Below, piece by piece: positions 55,545-64,000 of a DNA stretch of 64,000 nucleotides (its first letter is position 1; each line of letters begins with the position of its first letter). The translations under genes were made by a program, and so were the position numbers. This DNA comes from CAMDTE01 sp964504345 (GTDB taxonomy: Bacteria > Bacteroidota > Bacteroidia > Flavobacteriales > Schleiferiaceae). The stretch lies in contig CAZDDX010000002.1 in assembly GCA_964504345.1 (NCBI GenBank), forward strand, positions 310,001 through 374,000, in the 5' to 3' direction. The notes beneath the pieces were generated by a model. That model worked only from the letters and a program-made list of their open reading frames with translations, was not told where the DNA came from and did not search any database.

Positions 55545-57527
55545 ATGCTTAAATCAGGTGCTCAACCGGTGCAACAAAAGGAAGAATTCGGTCGATCTGG
55601 GGCGGATGCGGGCTCTCGACTTTTTGGGTCCTATCGGTACCTGTGGCCTTTGACTGCCATTTGGGTAGTTGTCCTCTGTTGCGCCCCGACCCATCTGAAC
55701 GCACAACGGCAGAACAACCATTGGTACTTCGGATACAATTCTGCCCTGCAATTCTCAACCGGCTCGCCTGTTCCGTTGACCAACAGCGCAATGGCAACCA
55801 GCGAGGGTTCTGCAACGGTGTCGGATCGTCAAACGGGTGATTTGCTTTTCTACACCAACGGATTATCCATTTGGAACCGGAATCACGTTGTGATGCCCAA
55901 CGGTTCTGGATTGCTAGGCGGGTCGCCAACGCTGACCTCGTCCACCACCGCCGCACTGATTGTTCCGCGTCCCTGGAATCCCAATCAATACTATGTTTTT
56001 ACGGCCGACGAAGCGTTTGGCCCAAGTGGGCTTCGCTTCAACTTAGTAGACATGACCCTGAACGGAGGTTTGGGCGACGTGGTGAGCGGCCAAAAAAACG
56101 TTCTTGTTGAGAGCGATACGTACGAAAAAATCGCCTATGCCCCCAGGACGTCCGGGGGTTATTGGTTGATAACCCAAAAAGTCGACAACGTATACTGTGC
56201 ATGGCCCATTACGTCCGCTGGAATTGGAGCGGCTGTTGTTTCTATTGCGGGCGCTGGCACATCAAATCCATCCGGCTGGATTAAATTCTCCAGCGATTTT
56301 ACGCGAATGGCAAGCGTCAACCCCTTTGGAGGCGTAGACCTGCTGGGGTTTGATCAATCGACTGGATTGTTGCAATCGCAGGACACCTTGAGCATCCCTT
56401 GCTGCGGATCCGTCTACGGATTGGAATTCTCTCCAAGCGGTCGCTTTCTGTATGTGAGCTCGATTGCCAAAGGAGTCTATCAATTTGACTTGACGGCGCC
56501 CTCGGTGAACGGAAGTGGTGTTTACTTAGGAAGCGCCACCAGCAATGTGGCCTCCCTTCAATTAGGCCCAGATTGCATCCTTTATGCTGCTGGCGGTGCG
56601 TTGGCGTCCATCCCACAACCGGATTTGTTGGCTCCCAACTGTGGCTTTGTGCTTCCCACGCTCAATGTGGGAACCTCCTACGGACTGCCGCCCAAGGTCT
56701 TTTACGAAGATGAGGTTGTTCCAACTGCCGGCCAGGTTTCCATTTTGGACTCGTGTGCCGGCGATTCTTTGCGCTTTGCGTTGACCGGTGGTGCATTTAC
56801 CGGTGCGTTGCAATGGGATCTGCGCAATGCAACCGGCTCCCTTCAATTGCGTTCTAATTCCACCAATACCGTCGCGGGCTTTCCGGGGCTGCCGTCGGGC
56901 AAGTACCTCGTGCAGGTTCGGGGAACCTTTGGCTGTGAAGCTTTTGAGCTTTTGGACAGCGTCCATGTGGTCGACTGCTCCAACACCTGTGCTGTGGGTA
57001 TTGATGTCTCCGGTTTTTGTTCCGACGAGCCTATTCGTATCCGTGCAGTGGGTCCGGACTCCATTCAGAGCGCGCAATGGTCTTTGACCGGTGCTCAGGA
57101 CTCAAGCTTCACCCGGTCCAGCAACAACTTGGAATGGGTTATTGCAGCGCTTCCTCCCGGAAACTATTGGATTCAAGTTCGGACTCAAGTTTTCTGTGCC
57201 ACCAGCAGCACCCAAAACGACACCACAACCGTTTATTGGACCGTGGAAGATTGTCTTCCCTGCTCGCTGTTTGTACCGAACGCCTTCACCCCAAACGAGG
57301 ATCAAATCAACGACGGGTTTTTCGCCAGTATTGATTCTTGTTCCTTCCGGGATTTCAATTTGAAAATTTTCAATCGCTGGGGACTTTTGGTCTTTGAATC
57401 AACGAATCCTTTTGAACCTTGGGAACCGGTAGACATTCCGGACGGCGTGTATGCCTATCGCGTATTCGTGCAAGACGCACGCGGCCGCGTCACCGACCGC
57501 ACGGGTTTGGTGCACTTGATTCGATGA
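55545..57527 (+). CDS. T9SS type B secreted protein with propeller-like repeats
   Basis: The 660-residue protein starts at ATG 55545 with an unusually long n-region (~34 residues) before a hydrophobic signal stretch (WPLTAIWVVVLCC, cleavage near LNAQ). The first ~380 mature residues look like a beta propeller (NHWYFGYNSALQFSTG, GGYWLITQKVDN, LEFSPSGRFLYVSS). Two Cys-containing Ig-like domains and a type B sorting domain (VPNAFTPNEDQINDGFF near 577, KIFNRWGLLVFES) follow. A different start at 55515 (TTG) is possible. Function unknown; probably a surface protein. Confidence 0.85.
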   Translation: MLKSGAQPVQQKEEFGRSGADAGSRLFGSYRYLWPLTAIWVVVLCCAPTHLNAQRQNNHWYFGYNSALQFSTGSPVPLTNSAMATSEGSATVSDRQTGDLLFYTNGLSIWNRNHVVMPNGSGLLGGSPTLTSSTTAALIVPRPWNPNQYYVFTADEAFGPSGLRFNLVDMTLNGGLGDVVSGQKNVLVESDTYEKIAYAPRTSGGYWLITQKVDNVYCAWPITSAGIGAAVVSIAGAGTSNPSGWIKFSSDFTRMASVNPFGGVDLLGFDQSTGLLQSQDTLSIPCCGSVYGLEFSPSGRFLYVSSIAKGVYQFDLTAPSVNGSGVYLGSATSNVASLQLGPDCILYAAGGALASIPQPDLLAPNCGFVLPTLNVGTSYGLPPKVFYEDEVVPTAGQVSILDSCAGDSLRFALTGGAFTGALQWDLRNATGSLQLRSNSTNTVAGFPGLPSGKYLVQVRGTFGCEAFELLDSVHVVDCSNTCAVGIDVSGFCSDEPIRIRAVGPDSIQSAQWSLTGAQDSSFTRSSNNLEWVIAALPPGNYWIQVRTQVFCATSSTQNDTTTVYWTVEDCLPCSLFVPNAFTPNEDQINDGFFASIDSCSFRDFNLKIFNRWGLLVFESTNPFEPWEPVDIPDGVYAYRVFVQDARGRVTDRTGLVHLIR

Positions 57528-57567
57528 CGTTTGGCCCCAACGTCAACACCATACGCTCTGCAATAAT

Positions 57568-58254
57568 TCAAGACTTTTTCTCCTCCCGAAGCACCTTACC
57601 GTCCTCCAAGTGGAAGGTGCGTCGGGCGCGGTCCACCACACGGGGGTCGTGGGTGGAGAACAAGAACAAGGTGCCCTCCGTGCGGTTCAGGTCTACCATG
57701 ATGTCCAACAGCGTGGAGGCGCTTTTGGAATCCAGGTTTGCGGTGGGTTCGTCCGCCAAAACAAAAGCGGGTTTGGACGCCAGCGCGCGCGCCACAGCCA
57801 CGCGTTGCTGTTGACCTCCAGACAGTTGTGCCGGGCGGTGGTGGGCCTTGTCTGCCAATCCTACGGCGTCCAACAGCTCCATACCGCGTCGGTTGCGCTC
57901 GGCCGCGGCAACACCTTGCAACTCCAAAATAAAGACGGTATTCTCCAGGGCCGTCAACACGGGAATGAGGTTGTAAGCCTGAAAAACAAAACCAATGTGC
58001 TCCAGTCGGAACCGAACCAAGTCCGCGTCGGAAAGAGTGCTCAAATCGGTGCCGCTCACCACCACACTTCCTGCAGTAGGGCGGTCCAGCCCCCCAATCA
58101 AGTTGAGCAGGGTGGTTTTTCCGCAGCCCGAAGGTCCTACAAGTGCGGCGAATTCGCCGGCCTCCAGCGTCAAATCAACGGAATCCACCGCCACCACGTC
58201 GGAGGCCGTTTCGGTGTATACTTTGCGGAGGTTGGAAAGAGTAATGAGGCTCAT
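57568..58254 (-). CDS. ABC transporter ATPase, LolD/MacB-like
   Basis: The 228-residue ATPase has Walker A GPSGCGKTT, the signature LSGGQQQRVAVARAL and Walker B FVLADEPTANLD, typical of the LolD/MacB group. Its ATG overlaps the permease stop (ATGA). With two FtsX-type permeases and a LolA-like protein it forms one operon, so it likely powers extraction or movement of a lipid-linked substrate rather than uptake. Confidence 0.93.
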   Translation of the reverse strand: MSLITLSNLRKVYTETASDVVAVDSVDLTLEAGEFAALVGPSGCGKTTLLNLIGGLDRPTAGSVVVSGTDLSTLSDADLVRFRLEHIGFVFQAYNLIPVLTALENTVFILELQGVAAAERNRRGMELLDAVGLADKAHHRPAQLSGGQQQRVAVARALASKPAFVLADEPTANLDSKSASTLLDIMVDLNRTEGTLFLFSTHDPRVVDRARRTFHLEDGKVLREEKKS

Positions 58255-59507
58255 AGGGCGCGCATGCTTTCGATGGGATTGAGGGAGACGGCTTTGCGTG
58301 CAGGCATCAGAGACGCCAAAAGGGATAGAACAAAAACCAAGGCCACCACGGGCAAGTACCAGTGGGTCACCACTTGGGGGTAGATGACGGGCGAAATGCC
58401 GAATTCAGCAAGGCCGTCGGCAAATGCTTCTAAGGAAATTCCGGTGCGGTTGGTGACCACCAGGGTGGCGTGGCCCAACAGGAGGCCAAAGGGTAGCCCG
58501 ATGCCGGTGAGCAAGACGGTTTCCAGCACCACCAATGCAAAAACGCGCTGGCGGGTGAGGCCCACGGCCATCAACATGCCCAGCTCCCGTTGACGCTCCA
58601 AAATAGCCATGAGCATGGTATTCAGGATGCCAAAGGCCATGGCCAAAAGCATGATGCCCATAAACAGGAGCAACGCTTGGGCCATTATTTCGTCTACGTA
58701 GCCCATTTCCGGGGCCGTTTTGCGCCAAGATTTCACCTGAAATGCGGGGAAATCTTCTTGAATCTGGTCGCAAACCGCTTCCAAAGACTCTTTCTGGCGC
58801 GCAGCCGACGGATCGATCCGAAAAGCTAAGTCGTGCGCTGCATGCGGAACACCCAGTTCGGTTGCGAGTTTGTCCATGCGAACGTAGGCCACGGCTTCCT
58901 CCGTGAGGTTGGAGGTGCCGTCGTAGAGACCTTCCACGGTGTACAAGGTGCTGTGGACGGTGGCGGCGGTGTCCTGGTAGGTAAAAACGACGGGGTCCCC
59001 CACGCGCAAATCCAAGCGTTTGGCCAAGGCCTGGCCCACCACCACGCCGTTGAATTCGCGTGCGGTGTCGGTCAAAAAAGCGCCGTGGGGCAAGCGGTGC
59101 GGAACGGTGAAGAGCTGGGCTTCTCGCTGGGGATCCACTCCTTGGAGGAGCAATCCGCTGGAACCCAGGGCCGCCTGCACCATGGCGGGCACTTGCAAGC
59201 GCGGAGCCACCCCGCGCACGTCCGGGCGGGCCTCCAACTGAGCAACGGCGGCAGAAGCATTGGGTAGGAGGGCGCGCAGGTTGGTGCCGTCTGCGGTGTA
59301 GCCCGCAACGTGAACGTGGCCGTGGGCCAAATAGTCGTCGATGGCGTCTTGCACACGGGCGTCGTTGATGCCGCTGGCCCAGCCCATGAGGAAGAGCCCA
59401 GCCCACACACCCAATCCCATGGAAACAAATACCACGGAGCTGCGCACGGGATTGCGCCAGATGTTGCGCCACGCCATGCGCAGCAGGAGTACCAAACCGG
59501 GCGTCAT
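58251..59507 (-). CDS. FtsX/LolC-like ABC permease
   Basis: The 418-residue protein has one N-terminal membrane helix (SSVVFVSMGLGVWAGLFLMG), a large periplasmic MacB-PCD-like domain (about 45-270), then three helices with a cytoplasmic loop (LERQRELGMLMAVGLTRQ) typical of FtsX-domain permeases. It overlaps both neighbours by 4 bp. Confidence 0.88.
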   Translation of the reverse strand: MTPGLVLLLRMAWRNIWRNPVRSSVVFVSMGLGVWAGLFLMGWASGINDARVQDAIDDYLAHGHVHVAGYTADGTNLRALLPNASAAVAQLEARPDVRGVAPRLQVPAMVQAALGSSGLLLQGVDPQREAQLFTVPHRLPHGAFLTDTAREFNGVVVGQALAKRLDLRVGDPVVFTYQDTAATVHSTLYTVEGLYDGTSNLTEEAVAYVRMDKLATELGVPHAAHDLAFRIDPSAARQKESLEAVCDQIQEDFPAFQVKSWRKTAPEMGYVDEIMAQALLLFMGIMLLAMAFGILNTMLMAILERQRELGMLMAVGLTRQRVFALVVLETVLLTGIGLPFGLLLGHATLVVTNRTGISLEAFADGLAEFGISPVIYPQVVTHWYLPVVALVFVLSLLASLMPARKAVSLNPIESMRAL

Positions 59508-60721
59508 CCGCGAAAAACCGTTGGAGCGTTAAACACAGCGCGCACCGGCCACAAAGCCACCAGAACGGCCAACAACCAAATGAGCAGGGCGTGGGTCACC
59601 ACAATGGAGGGGTCCATGCTGGGGGGTAAAATGGGCGCCCAGCCCTGACGTACAATAGCTTCCGCCAATTCTCCGCGCAACCGCAGGGGGTATACGTGCA
59701 TCACTTCCATGGCCAACCGACCGGCGCCGCCGCCAATCAAGGCACCCAATGCCGCCAGAAAGGTCGCCTCCAGAAAGACGGTGGCGGCCAGGAGCCGACG
59801 AGAAACTCCCAGTGCGATTTGCATGCTGAACTCGCGTTTGCGTTCCTCCGCCAGCATCAGCATGGTGCCCAACAAGCCAAAACCAATGACCACGTACAGC
59901 ACGGAAAGCACCACCAACCCGCCGGTGGAATCCGCGCGAATGGCTTGGTCCAGCTCCGGCATTCGCTCCTCCCAAGTGCGCCAAACGGCTCCTTCCAGCG
60001 GATGGTCTTGGGGCAGCCGCGCCGCTACGGCGCGGTGGTTGGTGGGTTCGTCCGGAGACAAAACCACGGAGGTCCACATCCCGTAAGCGCCGTAAAACTG
60101 TTGGGCGTCGGGCAGGGAAATAACGGCCAAACGCTTCTCCAAATCCGGATTTCCCACGGTGACTTCGCCGGCCACCACAAACCCTCCGTTGGCCAGGCTG
60201 CCTTGGTACCCTTGGCCCAAACCCACCACGGAGTCGCCCACGGTGACGCCCAGCTGCCGCGCCAATCCGGGGCCCAGCCAAATGCTTCCGGGCGGGCCGT
60301 CGCCCACGCCGCGCTTTTCGCGCGCCGCGTCTATCCCCACCAATTGGGCGGCACTCCCACCCTGGGCGCCACTGAGCCAAGCAAACCCAGAAACGCGCGG
60401 CGCGGCCTTGCCCACCTGATCGTCTGCCTCTACGGCCGCCAGCCACTCCGGATTTTCCGGCAAGGCCGCGTCCAAAGACTGCAGGGGCCAATACCCCTCG
60501 GCTGCAACCTCTGTGTAGCCCAAAACATTGCCCACCAAGGTCTCGATCATGTGGCCGTACACGCCCAGCTGCAGCGACCGCATGACCACCGCAAAAAACA
60601 ACGCAAAGGCTACGGCCGCCAAAGAAATAGCACTGCGGCGGCGGTTGCGCCCCAAATTACGCCACGCCAAACGCAGCGCCAAGCGCACGGCCCCCTGCGG
60701 CGGCTTTTGGAAAGCGATCAT
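59504..60721 (-). CDS. FtsX/LolE-like ABC permease
   Basis: The 405-residue protein has the same layout: helix 1 (ISLAAVAFALFFAVVMRSL), a periplasmic domain and three C-terminal helices with an EERKREFSMQIALGVSRR coupling loop. Together with the other permease it forms a heterodimer by analogy with LolCE. It overlaps the LolA-like gene by 4 bp. Confidence 0.87.
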   Translation of the reverse strand: MIAFQKPPQGAVRLALRLAWRNLGRNRRRSAISLAAVAFALFFAVVMRSLQLGVYGHMIETLVGNVLGYTEVAAEGYWPLQSLDAALPENPEWLAAVEADDQVGKAAPRVSGFAWLSGAQGGSAAQLVGIDAAREKRGVGDGPPGSIWLGPGLARQLGVTVGDSVVGLGQGYQGSLANGGFVVAGEVTVGNPDLEKRLAVISLPDAQQFYGAYGMWTSVVLSPDEPTNHRAVAARLPQDHPLEGAVWRTWEERMPELDQAIRADSTGGLVVLSVLYVVIGFGLLGTMLMLAEERKREFSMQIALGVSRRLLAATVFLEATFLAALGALIGGGAGRLAMEVMHVYPLRLRGELAEAIVRQGWAPILPPSMDPSIVVTHALLIWLLAVLVALWPVRAVFNAPTVFRG

Positions 60722-61503
60722 TGAACGGGAAGAGCCTTCAATTTATCCACCGTAAAAAAGGAAGGCGCCAATCCGGGCCGCTTCTCCCATTTCAGGATTT
60801 CCATGCGGGTATGCTGCTTCTTGCCCGCCGGTTGAAAACGAAGGTCTGCGGGCATGCGAACGCCGTCGAACGTCTTGTACGCCAAAACGTCCAAGGTTTG
60901 GGCCAATTTGCCCCGACGGTCCAAATACTCCACGCGTACCACGTCGGATTTATCGTAGGCCAGGTGCAGCCGAACCTCCGACCAAACCACCGGCAACCCC
61001 GGCTTGGGTACTGCGGCGATTACACGGCATTTTCGGCCGTTTGTGGCGACGGCTTCTTCGCGCACCGTCAACGAGTAGTCTTTGGAAAACGAGGCCTCCC
61101 CCAATAACTGATCCAGTTGAAGGTCAGAGCCCATCCAGCCCTGCATGAGCATGGAGGCCGGCAATTGAACCACTTGCTTGGCTTTGGGCAAGTAGCTCCA
61201 CATTTTTTGGTTGGCGCGCAGGTAGGCCGTTCCCTTGTCTTGGGCGGGTGCCAAAACTTCCGCCAGCGCGTGGGTGTTGCCCAGGGTCCAGGCCCGCACC
61301 TCCATCACCCGAGTGTAGGTAGGTCGAACCGACGAAACCCGAACGGTGGAGTAGGCGTTGTAGCGCACTTGACTGGCTTCCGCGGCGGTAACCCAAGCTT
61401 TGGGGTCCTGGGCGGAGAGGGGCGCAAACCCAACGAGAATCGTTAGCAAAAAGAAGGCCCACTTGCCCCCCCGTGAACCCAAACGGCGTAACTTTGTTTC
61501 CAT
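60718..61503 (-). CDS. LolA-like outer-membrane lipoprotein-sorting protein
   Basis: The 261-residue protein has a signal peptide (KWAFFLLTILVGFAPLSAQ) and a LolA/LolB-like half-barrel of the PF17131 kind (MWSYLPKAKQVVQLPASMLM, WSEVRLHLAYDKSDVVRVEY). Such proteins carry acylated cargo through the periplasm. It is first in the operon with LolCE- and LolD-like genes. I start at ATG 61503, upstream of the signal peptide and 17 nt after the -7 box; an earlier in-frame start would lie beyond the promoter. Confidence 0.85.
   Translation of the reverse strand: METKLRRLGSRGGKWAFFLLTILVGFAPLSAQDPKAWVTAAEASQVRYNAYSTVRVSSVRPTYTRVMEVRAWTLGNTHALAEVLAPAQDKGTAYLRANQKMWSYLPKAKQVVQLPASMLMQGWMGSDLQLDQLLGEASFSKDYSLTVREEAVATNGRKCRVIAAVPKPGLPVVWSEVRLHLAYDKSDVVRVEYLDRRGKLAQTLDVLAYKTFDGVRMPADLRFQPAGKKQHTRMEILKWEKRPGLAPSFFTVDKLKALPVQ
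61489..61497 (+). promoter_or_regulatory. -7 promoter element of the bacilliredoxin gene
   Basis: TAACTTTGT matches the consensus, 31 nt before the ATG at 61528. It lies within the first codons of the LolA-like gene on the other strand. Confidence 0.55.
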
Positions 61504-61520
61504 TGTAAATCTAGACGCTC

Positions 61521-61528
61521 CAAAGGTA
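61521..61528 (-). promoter_or_regulatory. -7 promoter element of the LolA operon
   Basis: The minus strand reads TACCTTTG, 17 nt before the ATG at 61503. It overlaps the first base of the bacilliredoxin start codon, so the two promoters face each other and their transcripts would overlap at the 5' ends. Confidence 0.6.
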
Positions 61529-61947
61529 TGTACCCCGAAGATTTGATTGCTCCCATGCGCCAAGAATTGGTGCACGCAGGTTTTGTTGAAGCGCGTACCC
61601 CGGAAGCCGTGGACGCTGCCTTGTTAAACGCGGAAGGCACCACATTGTTTGTGGTGAATTCGGTTTGCGGCTGCGCCGCTGGCACGGCGCGTCCGGGTGT
61701 TGTTTTCGCCGTACAACAAGCAGCCCACAAGCCTACCCGTCTGATGACGGCTTTTGCCGGCAACGACACCCAAGCGGTGAACCGTGCTCGTGAACTGATG
61801 CTGCCTTTCCCTCCTTCCTCGCCGTGCATGGCGTTGTTCAAGGACGGTGAATTGGTGCACATGATTGAACGCCACCACATCGAAGGTCGGTCGGCCCAAA
61901 TGATTGCAGAAAATTTGCTGCAAGCATTTGAGGAGCACTGCGCGTAA
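61528..61947 (+). CDS. BrxA/BrxB-family bacilliredoxin
   Basis: This 139-residue thioredoxin-fold protein reduces bacillithiol-mixed disulfides in Firmicutes; Bacteroidota also encode members. The family CGC site is present (NSVCGCAAG, Cys47 and Cys49), with MYPEDLIAPMRQEL at the start and MIERHHIEGRSAQMIAENL near the end, all typical. It implies low-molecular-weight thiol redox control. A terminator follows at 62037. Confidence 0.95.
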   Translation: MYPEDLIAPMRQELVHAGFVEARTPEAVDAALLNAEGTTLFVVNSVCGCAAGTARPGVVFAVQQAAHKPTRLMTAFAGNDTQAVNRARELMLPFPPSSPCMALFKDGELVHMIERHHIEGRSAQMIAENLLQAFEEHCA

Positions 61948-62036
61948 ACGTTCAACCCGACGGTTCGCCTAGTGCGCTCGCCGTCGCGCATGTTCCGGCA
62001 AGCACCGCTCTGTGGGTTTTGCTTAAAATTCGATCC

Positions 62037-62066
62037 AACCGCCCCAAACCAGGGGCGGTTTTTTTT
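62037..62066 (+). terminator. intrinsic terminator after the bacilliredoxin gene
   Basis: A 9-bp perfect stem (62037-62045 with 62052-62060) is followed by eight T, about 90 nt past the stop. Confidence 0.9.
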
Positions 62067-62155
62067 ATTCAGATATCTCGAGTCGGTGGTCGATCCATCG
62101 GATGCGGTTTGCTTCCGTCGGTTAAAAAAATGTTAACGGGTCCTCCTGGGGTATA

Positions 62156-62186
62156 TTGTATTTTATACACTTATTGCCTACTTTGG
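62156..62186 (+). promoter_or_regulatory. likely promoter of the SusC-like gene
   Basis: TACTTTGG (62179-62186) has one mismatch to TAnnTTTG, and TTG at 62156-62158 lies 20 nt upstream, the expected -33 spacing. The 5' leader would be about 30 nt. Confidence 0.4.
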
Positions 62187-62220
62187 TGCCTCAATTTCAC
62201 GGCAACACAAAAATCTTCGC

Positions 62221-64000
62221 ATGATGAAACCCCTACACTGGCTGGCGGCAGCTGCATTGTCCTTGGGACTCTCTGCATCTGCAGCAGCACAAAACGGAAC
62301 CATTCGAGGCACCGTTTCGTCCAACAAGGGCGAAACCTTACCGGGCGTAAGTGTAAAAGTTGAAGGCAAATCTTACGCTGTTGTAACGAATGCTAGCGGC
62401 GTTTACCAGTTGAGTGTCCCCGCCGGCACCTACAAGCTTGTAGCCAGCGGCATGGGGTACAAAGCCGCCAGCAAAACGGGAACCGTGGTTGCAGGCAAGG
62501 ACCTGAACCTCAATTTCATCCTTTCCGAAGACGTCAGTGTTTTAGAAGATGTGGTGGTCATCGGTTACGGCCAGTCCAGTACCAAAGACTTGACGGGATC
62601 GCTGGTGAGCGTAAAATCCCGCNNNNNNNNNNNNNNNNNNNNNNNNNNNNNNNNNNNNNNNNNNNNNNNNNNNNNNNNNNNNNNNNNNNNNNNNNNNNNN
62701 NNNNNNNNNNNNNNNNNNNNNNAACGTGGTTTATTCGGTGCGCAACAACCGCAACCAAGTCAATGTGTTGAGTGCGGACGAATTTGCTAATGCCGTGAAC
62801 ACTTACGGAACGAAAGCACAAATTGCCCGTTTGGCTACTGCCCCAGGCTGGACCAAAGTGGCCCGCAACGGAGCAAGCACCTTCGATTCCATCATCCCTA
62901 CGGACAGTGCTACGCGAACCAATTGGCAGGATGTCATCTACCAAACGGGCATGGTGCAAGACGTGAACATTGCGTTCACCGGCGGTATCAAAAACCTTCC
63001 CTACCGTTTGAGCTTGGGACGCTACCACGAAACCGGTGTTTTGCGCCGGTCGGAACTCGCCCGCTACAGCGCCAGTTTGAATGCTTCACCCGAATTGATC
63101 AAGGGCAAGTTGAAGGCCAACTTCGCCGGTAAGTTGATCAACTCCACCCAGAATTACTCCAACACCGGCGCCATCGGAACGGCGGTCACGTTTGACCCCA
63201 CACGTCCGGTATACAGCGGAGACACCTCCTTGGGCGGCTACTTCGAGTGGATTCGGAACAACGAGCCCAACGCACTGTCCCCAAAAAACCCATTGGGTTT
63301 GATTGAACAGCGAACCGACATTGGACACAACACGCGCTTGCTGGGCAACGTCCTCTTTGACTACAAAGCAACAGCGGACGATAAGCTTCACTTGTACCTG
63401 AATTTGGGTGGTGAACACTCCAACACCAACGGTAACTTCTTTACCCCAGCAACAGCCGCCGCACAGTGGTTCCAGGGCGGTGAAAAGGGCCAATACGCCT
63501 CTACCCGCACCAACCGCTTGTTTGAAGCCTACTTCAATTACAAAACCAACCTTTCTGCCAACATCAAAACGGATCTGACCGGCGGTTATTCGTTCCAGCA
63601 TTGGAGCACCACCAGCCCCACGTTCCCGGTTTTGAATGCGGACGGTTCGGACACCATGGTGGCCCCCGCAGCGAACGATTTCTTCACGGAAAACGCCTTG
63701 ATGTCCTTCTACGGACGTTGGAACGTAAATGCCTACGACAAGTACTTGTTTACCTTCACTTTGCGTCAAGACGGTTCCTCCCGCTTCTCCAAAGAAAGCC
63801 GTTGGGGCCTCTTCCCTTCTGCGGCGGTGGCGCATAACCTGTTGAAAGAAAGCTTCTTGGCTGGCAACACCACCTTCTCTACCTTGAAGTGGCGCGCCGG
63901 TTGGGGCATCACGGGTCAGCAAGACATTTTCAACGACTACGCGTACATCCCCAACTACATGCCCAGCTCCAGCACGGCGTCGTACCAATTTGGCAACGAC
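62221..64000 (+). CDS. SusC/RagA-type TonB-linked outer-membrane protein, partial
   Basis: The gene starts at ATG 62221 (or 62224), with a signal peptide to about residue 25 (SLGLSASAAAQ), a CarboxypepD_reg-like domain (about 28-105) and the TonB/plug junction (VVVIGYGQSSTKDLTGSLVS). A run of N then covers 62623-62722. After the gap the frame shifts by one and continues in the SusC barrel (LSADEFANAVNTYG, FTGGIKNLPYRLSLGRYHET, FRQDGSSRFSKESRWGLFPS-like) to the window end. The plug is missing. A SusD partner would be expected downstream. Confidence 0.88.
62623..62722. other. assembly gap of 100 N
   Basis: Exactly 100 N, the standard placeholder for a join of unknown length. The flanking frames (1 before, 2 after) do not match a 100-nt spacer, so the true length differs. 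Confidence 0.98.

Overview
The window reads as a high-GC (judged by eye, mid-50s percent) member of the Bacteroidota, most likely Flavobacteriia or a close relative. The evidence is four cargo proteins with type IX secretion (T9SS) C-terminal signals, a TonB-dependent receptor and a SusC-type transporter, DUF6427 with a small membrane companion next to purD, a DUF2723 glycosyltransferase, and many promoters with the Bacteroidota -7 element TAnnTTTG. A run of 100 N at 62623-62722 marks a scaffold join, so this is a draft or metagenome assembly. I saw no rRNA, tRNA, CRISPR array, transposase, integrase or prophage gene; the window looks like chromosomal core with a few accessory surface genes.

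Layout. 1-5149 (+): the 3' end of a T9SS cargo gene, then a lipase-like hydrolase, a beta-propeller-like lipoprotein and purD, the last three joined by stop/start overlaps. 5177-8097: a 56-residue membrane protein (-), DUF6427 (+), then a hot-dog thioesterase and an HU/SPOR protein (-). 8098-8488 is the only long gene-free stretch; it holds a possible small RNA. 8489-11188: TonB-dependent receptor. 11269-15248: a promoter with a palindromic operator, then sufA-sufB-sufC-sufD. 15312-18410: DUF2723 glycosyltransferase. 18501-20937: divergent thiL and gdhA. 20988-23215: a repeat lipoprotein, a T9SS serine hydrolase and an orphan HipB-like regulator. 23235-29695 (-): pepA-pdxA, yceD-rpmF, accB-accC-plsC, gatC and a small basic secreted protein. 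29734-34460 (+): ribE-gmk-nadD and an AddB-like nuclease. 34425-47406 (-): tetR-tolC-adaptor-RND pump, dxs, gluQRS, yicC, metB-like, ktrA, trpS. 47639-51225 (+): asnS-rpoN-PAP2-like. 51341-57527 (+): two large T9SS type B proteins flanking uvrC. 57568-61503 (-): a LolA/LolCE/LolD-like ABC operon. 61528-61947: bacilliredoxin. 62221-64000: SusC-like protein running off the end.

How the genes fit together. Most are housekeeping: purine, Fe-S cluster, lipid, riboflavin, NAD and isoprenoid synthesis, tRNA charging and DNA repair. They are packed with 1-8 bp overlaps that imply translational coupling. The surface genes form a theme of uptake and secretion. The most notable regulatory signals are the palindrome just after the suf promoter, the 29-bp palindrome by the tetR promoter, and at least seven -7 elements placed only 4-7 nt before the start codon, which predicts leaderless mRNAs.

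I found no convincing new multi-gene defence or metabolic system. The best candidates for something undescribed are the minus-strand RNA at about 8182-8362, the GC-rich hairpins with 3-nt loops embedded in genes, and the regulatory architectures above.
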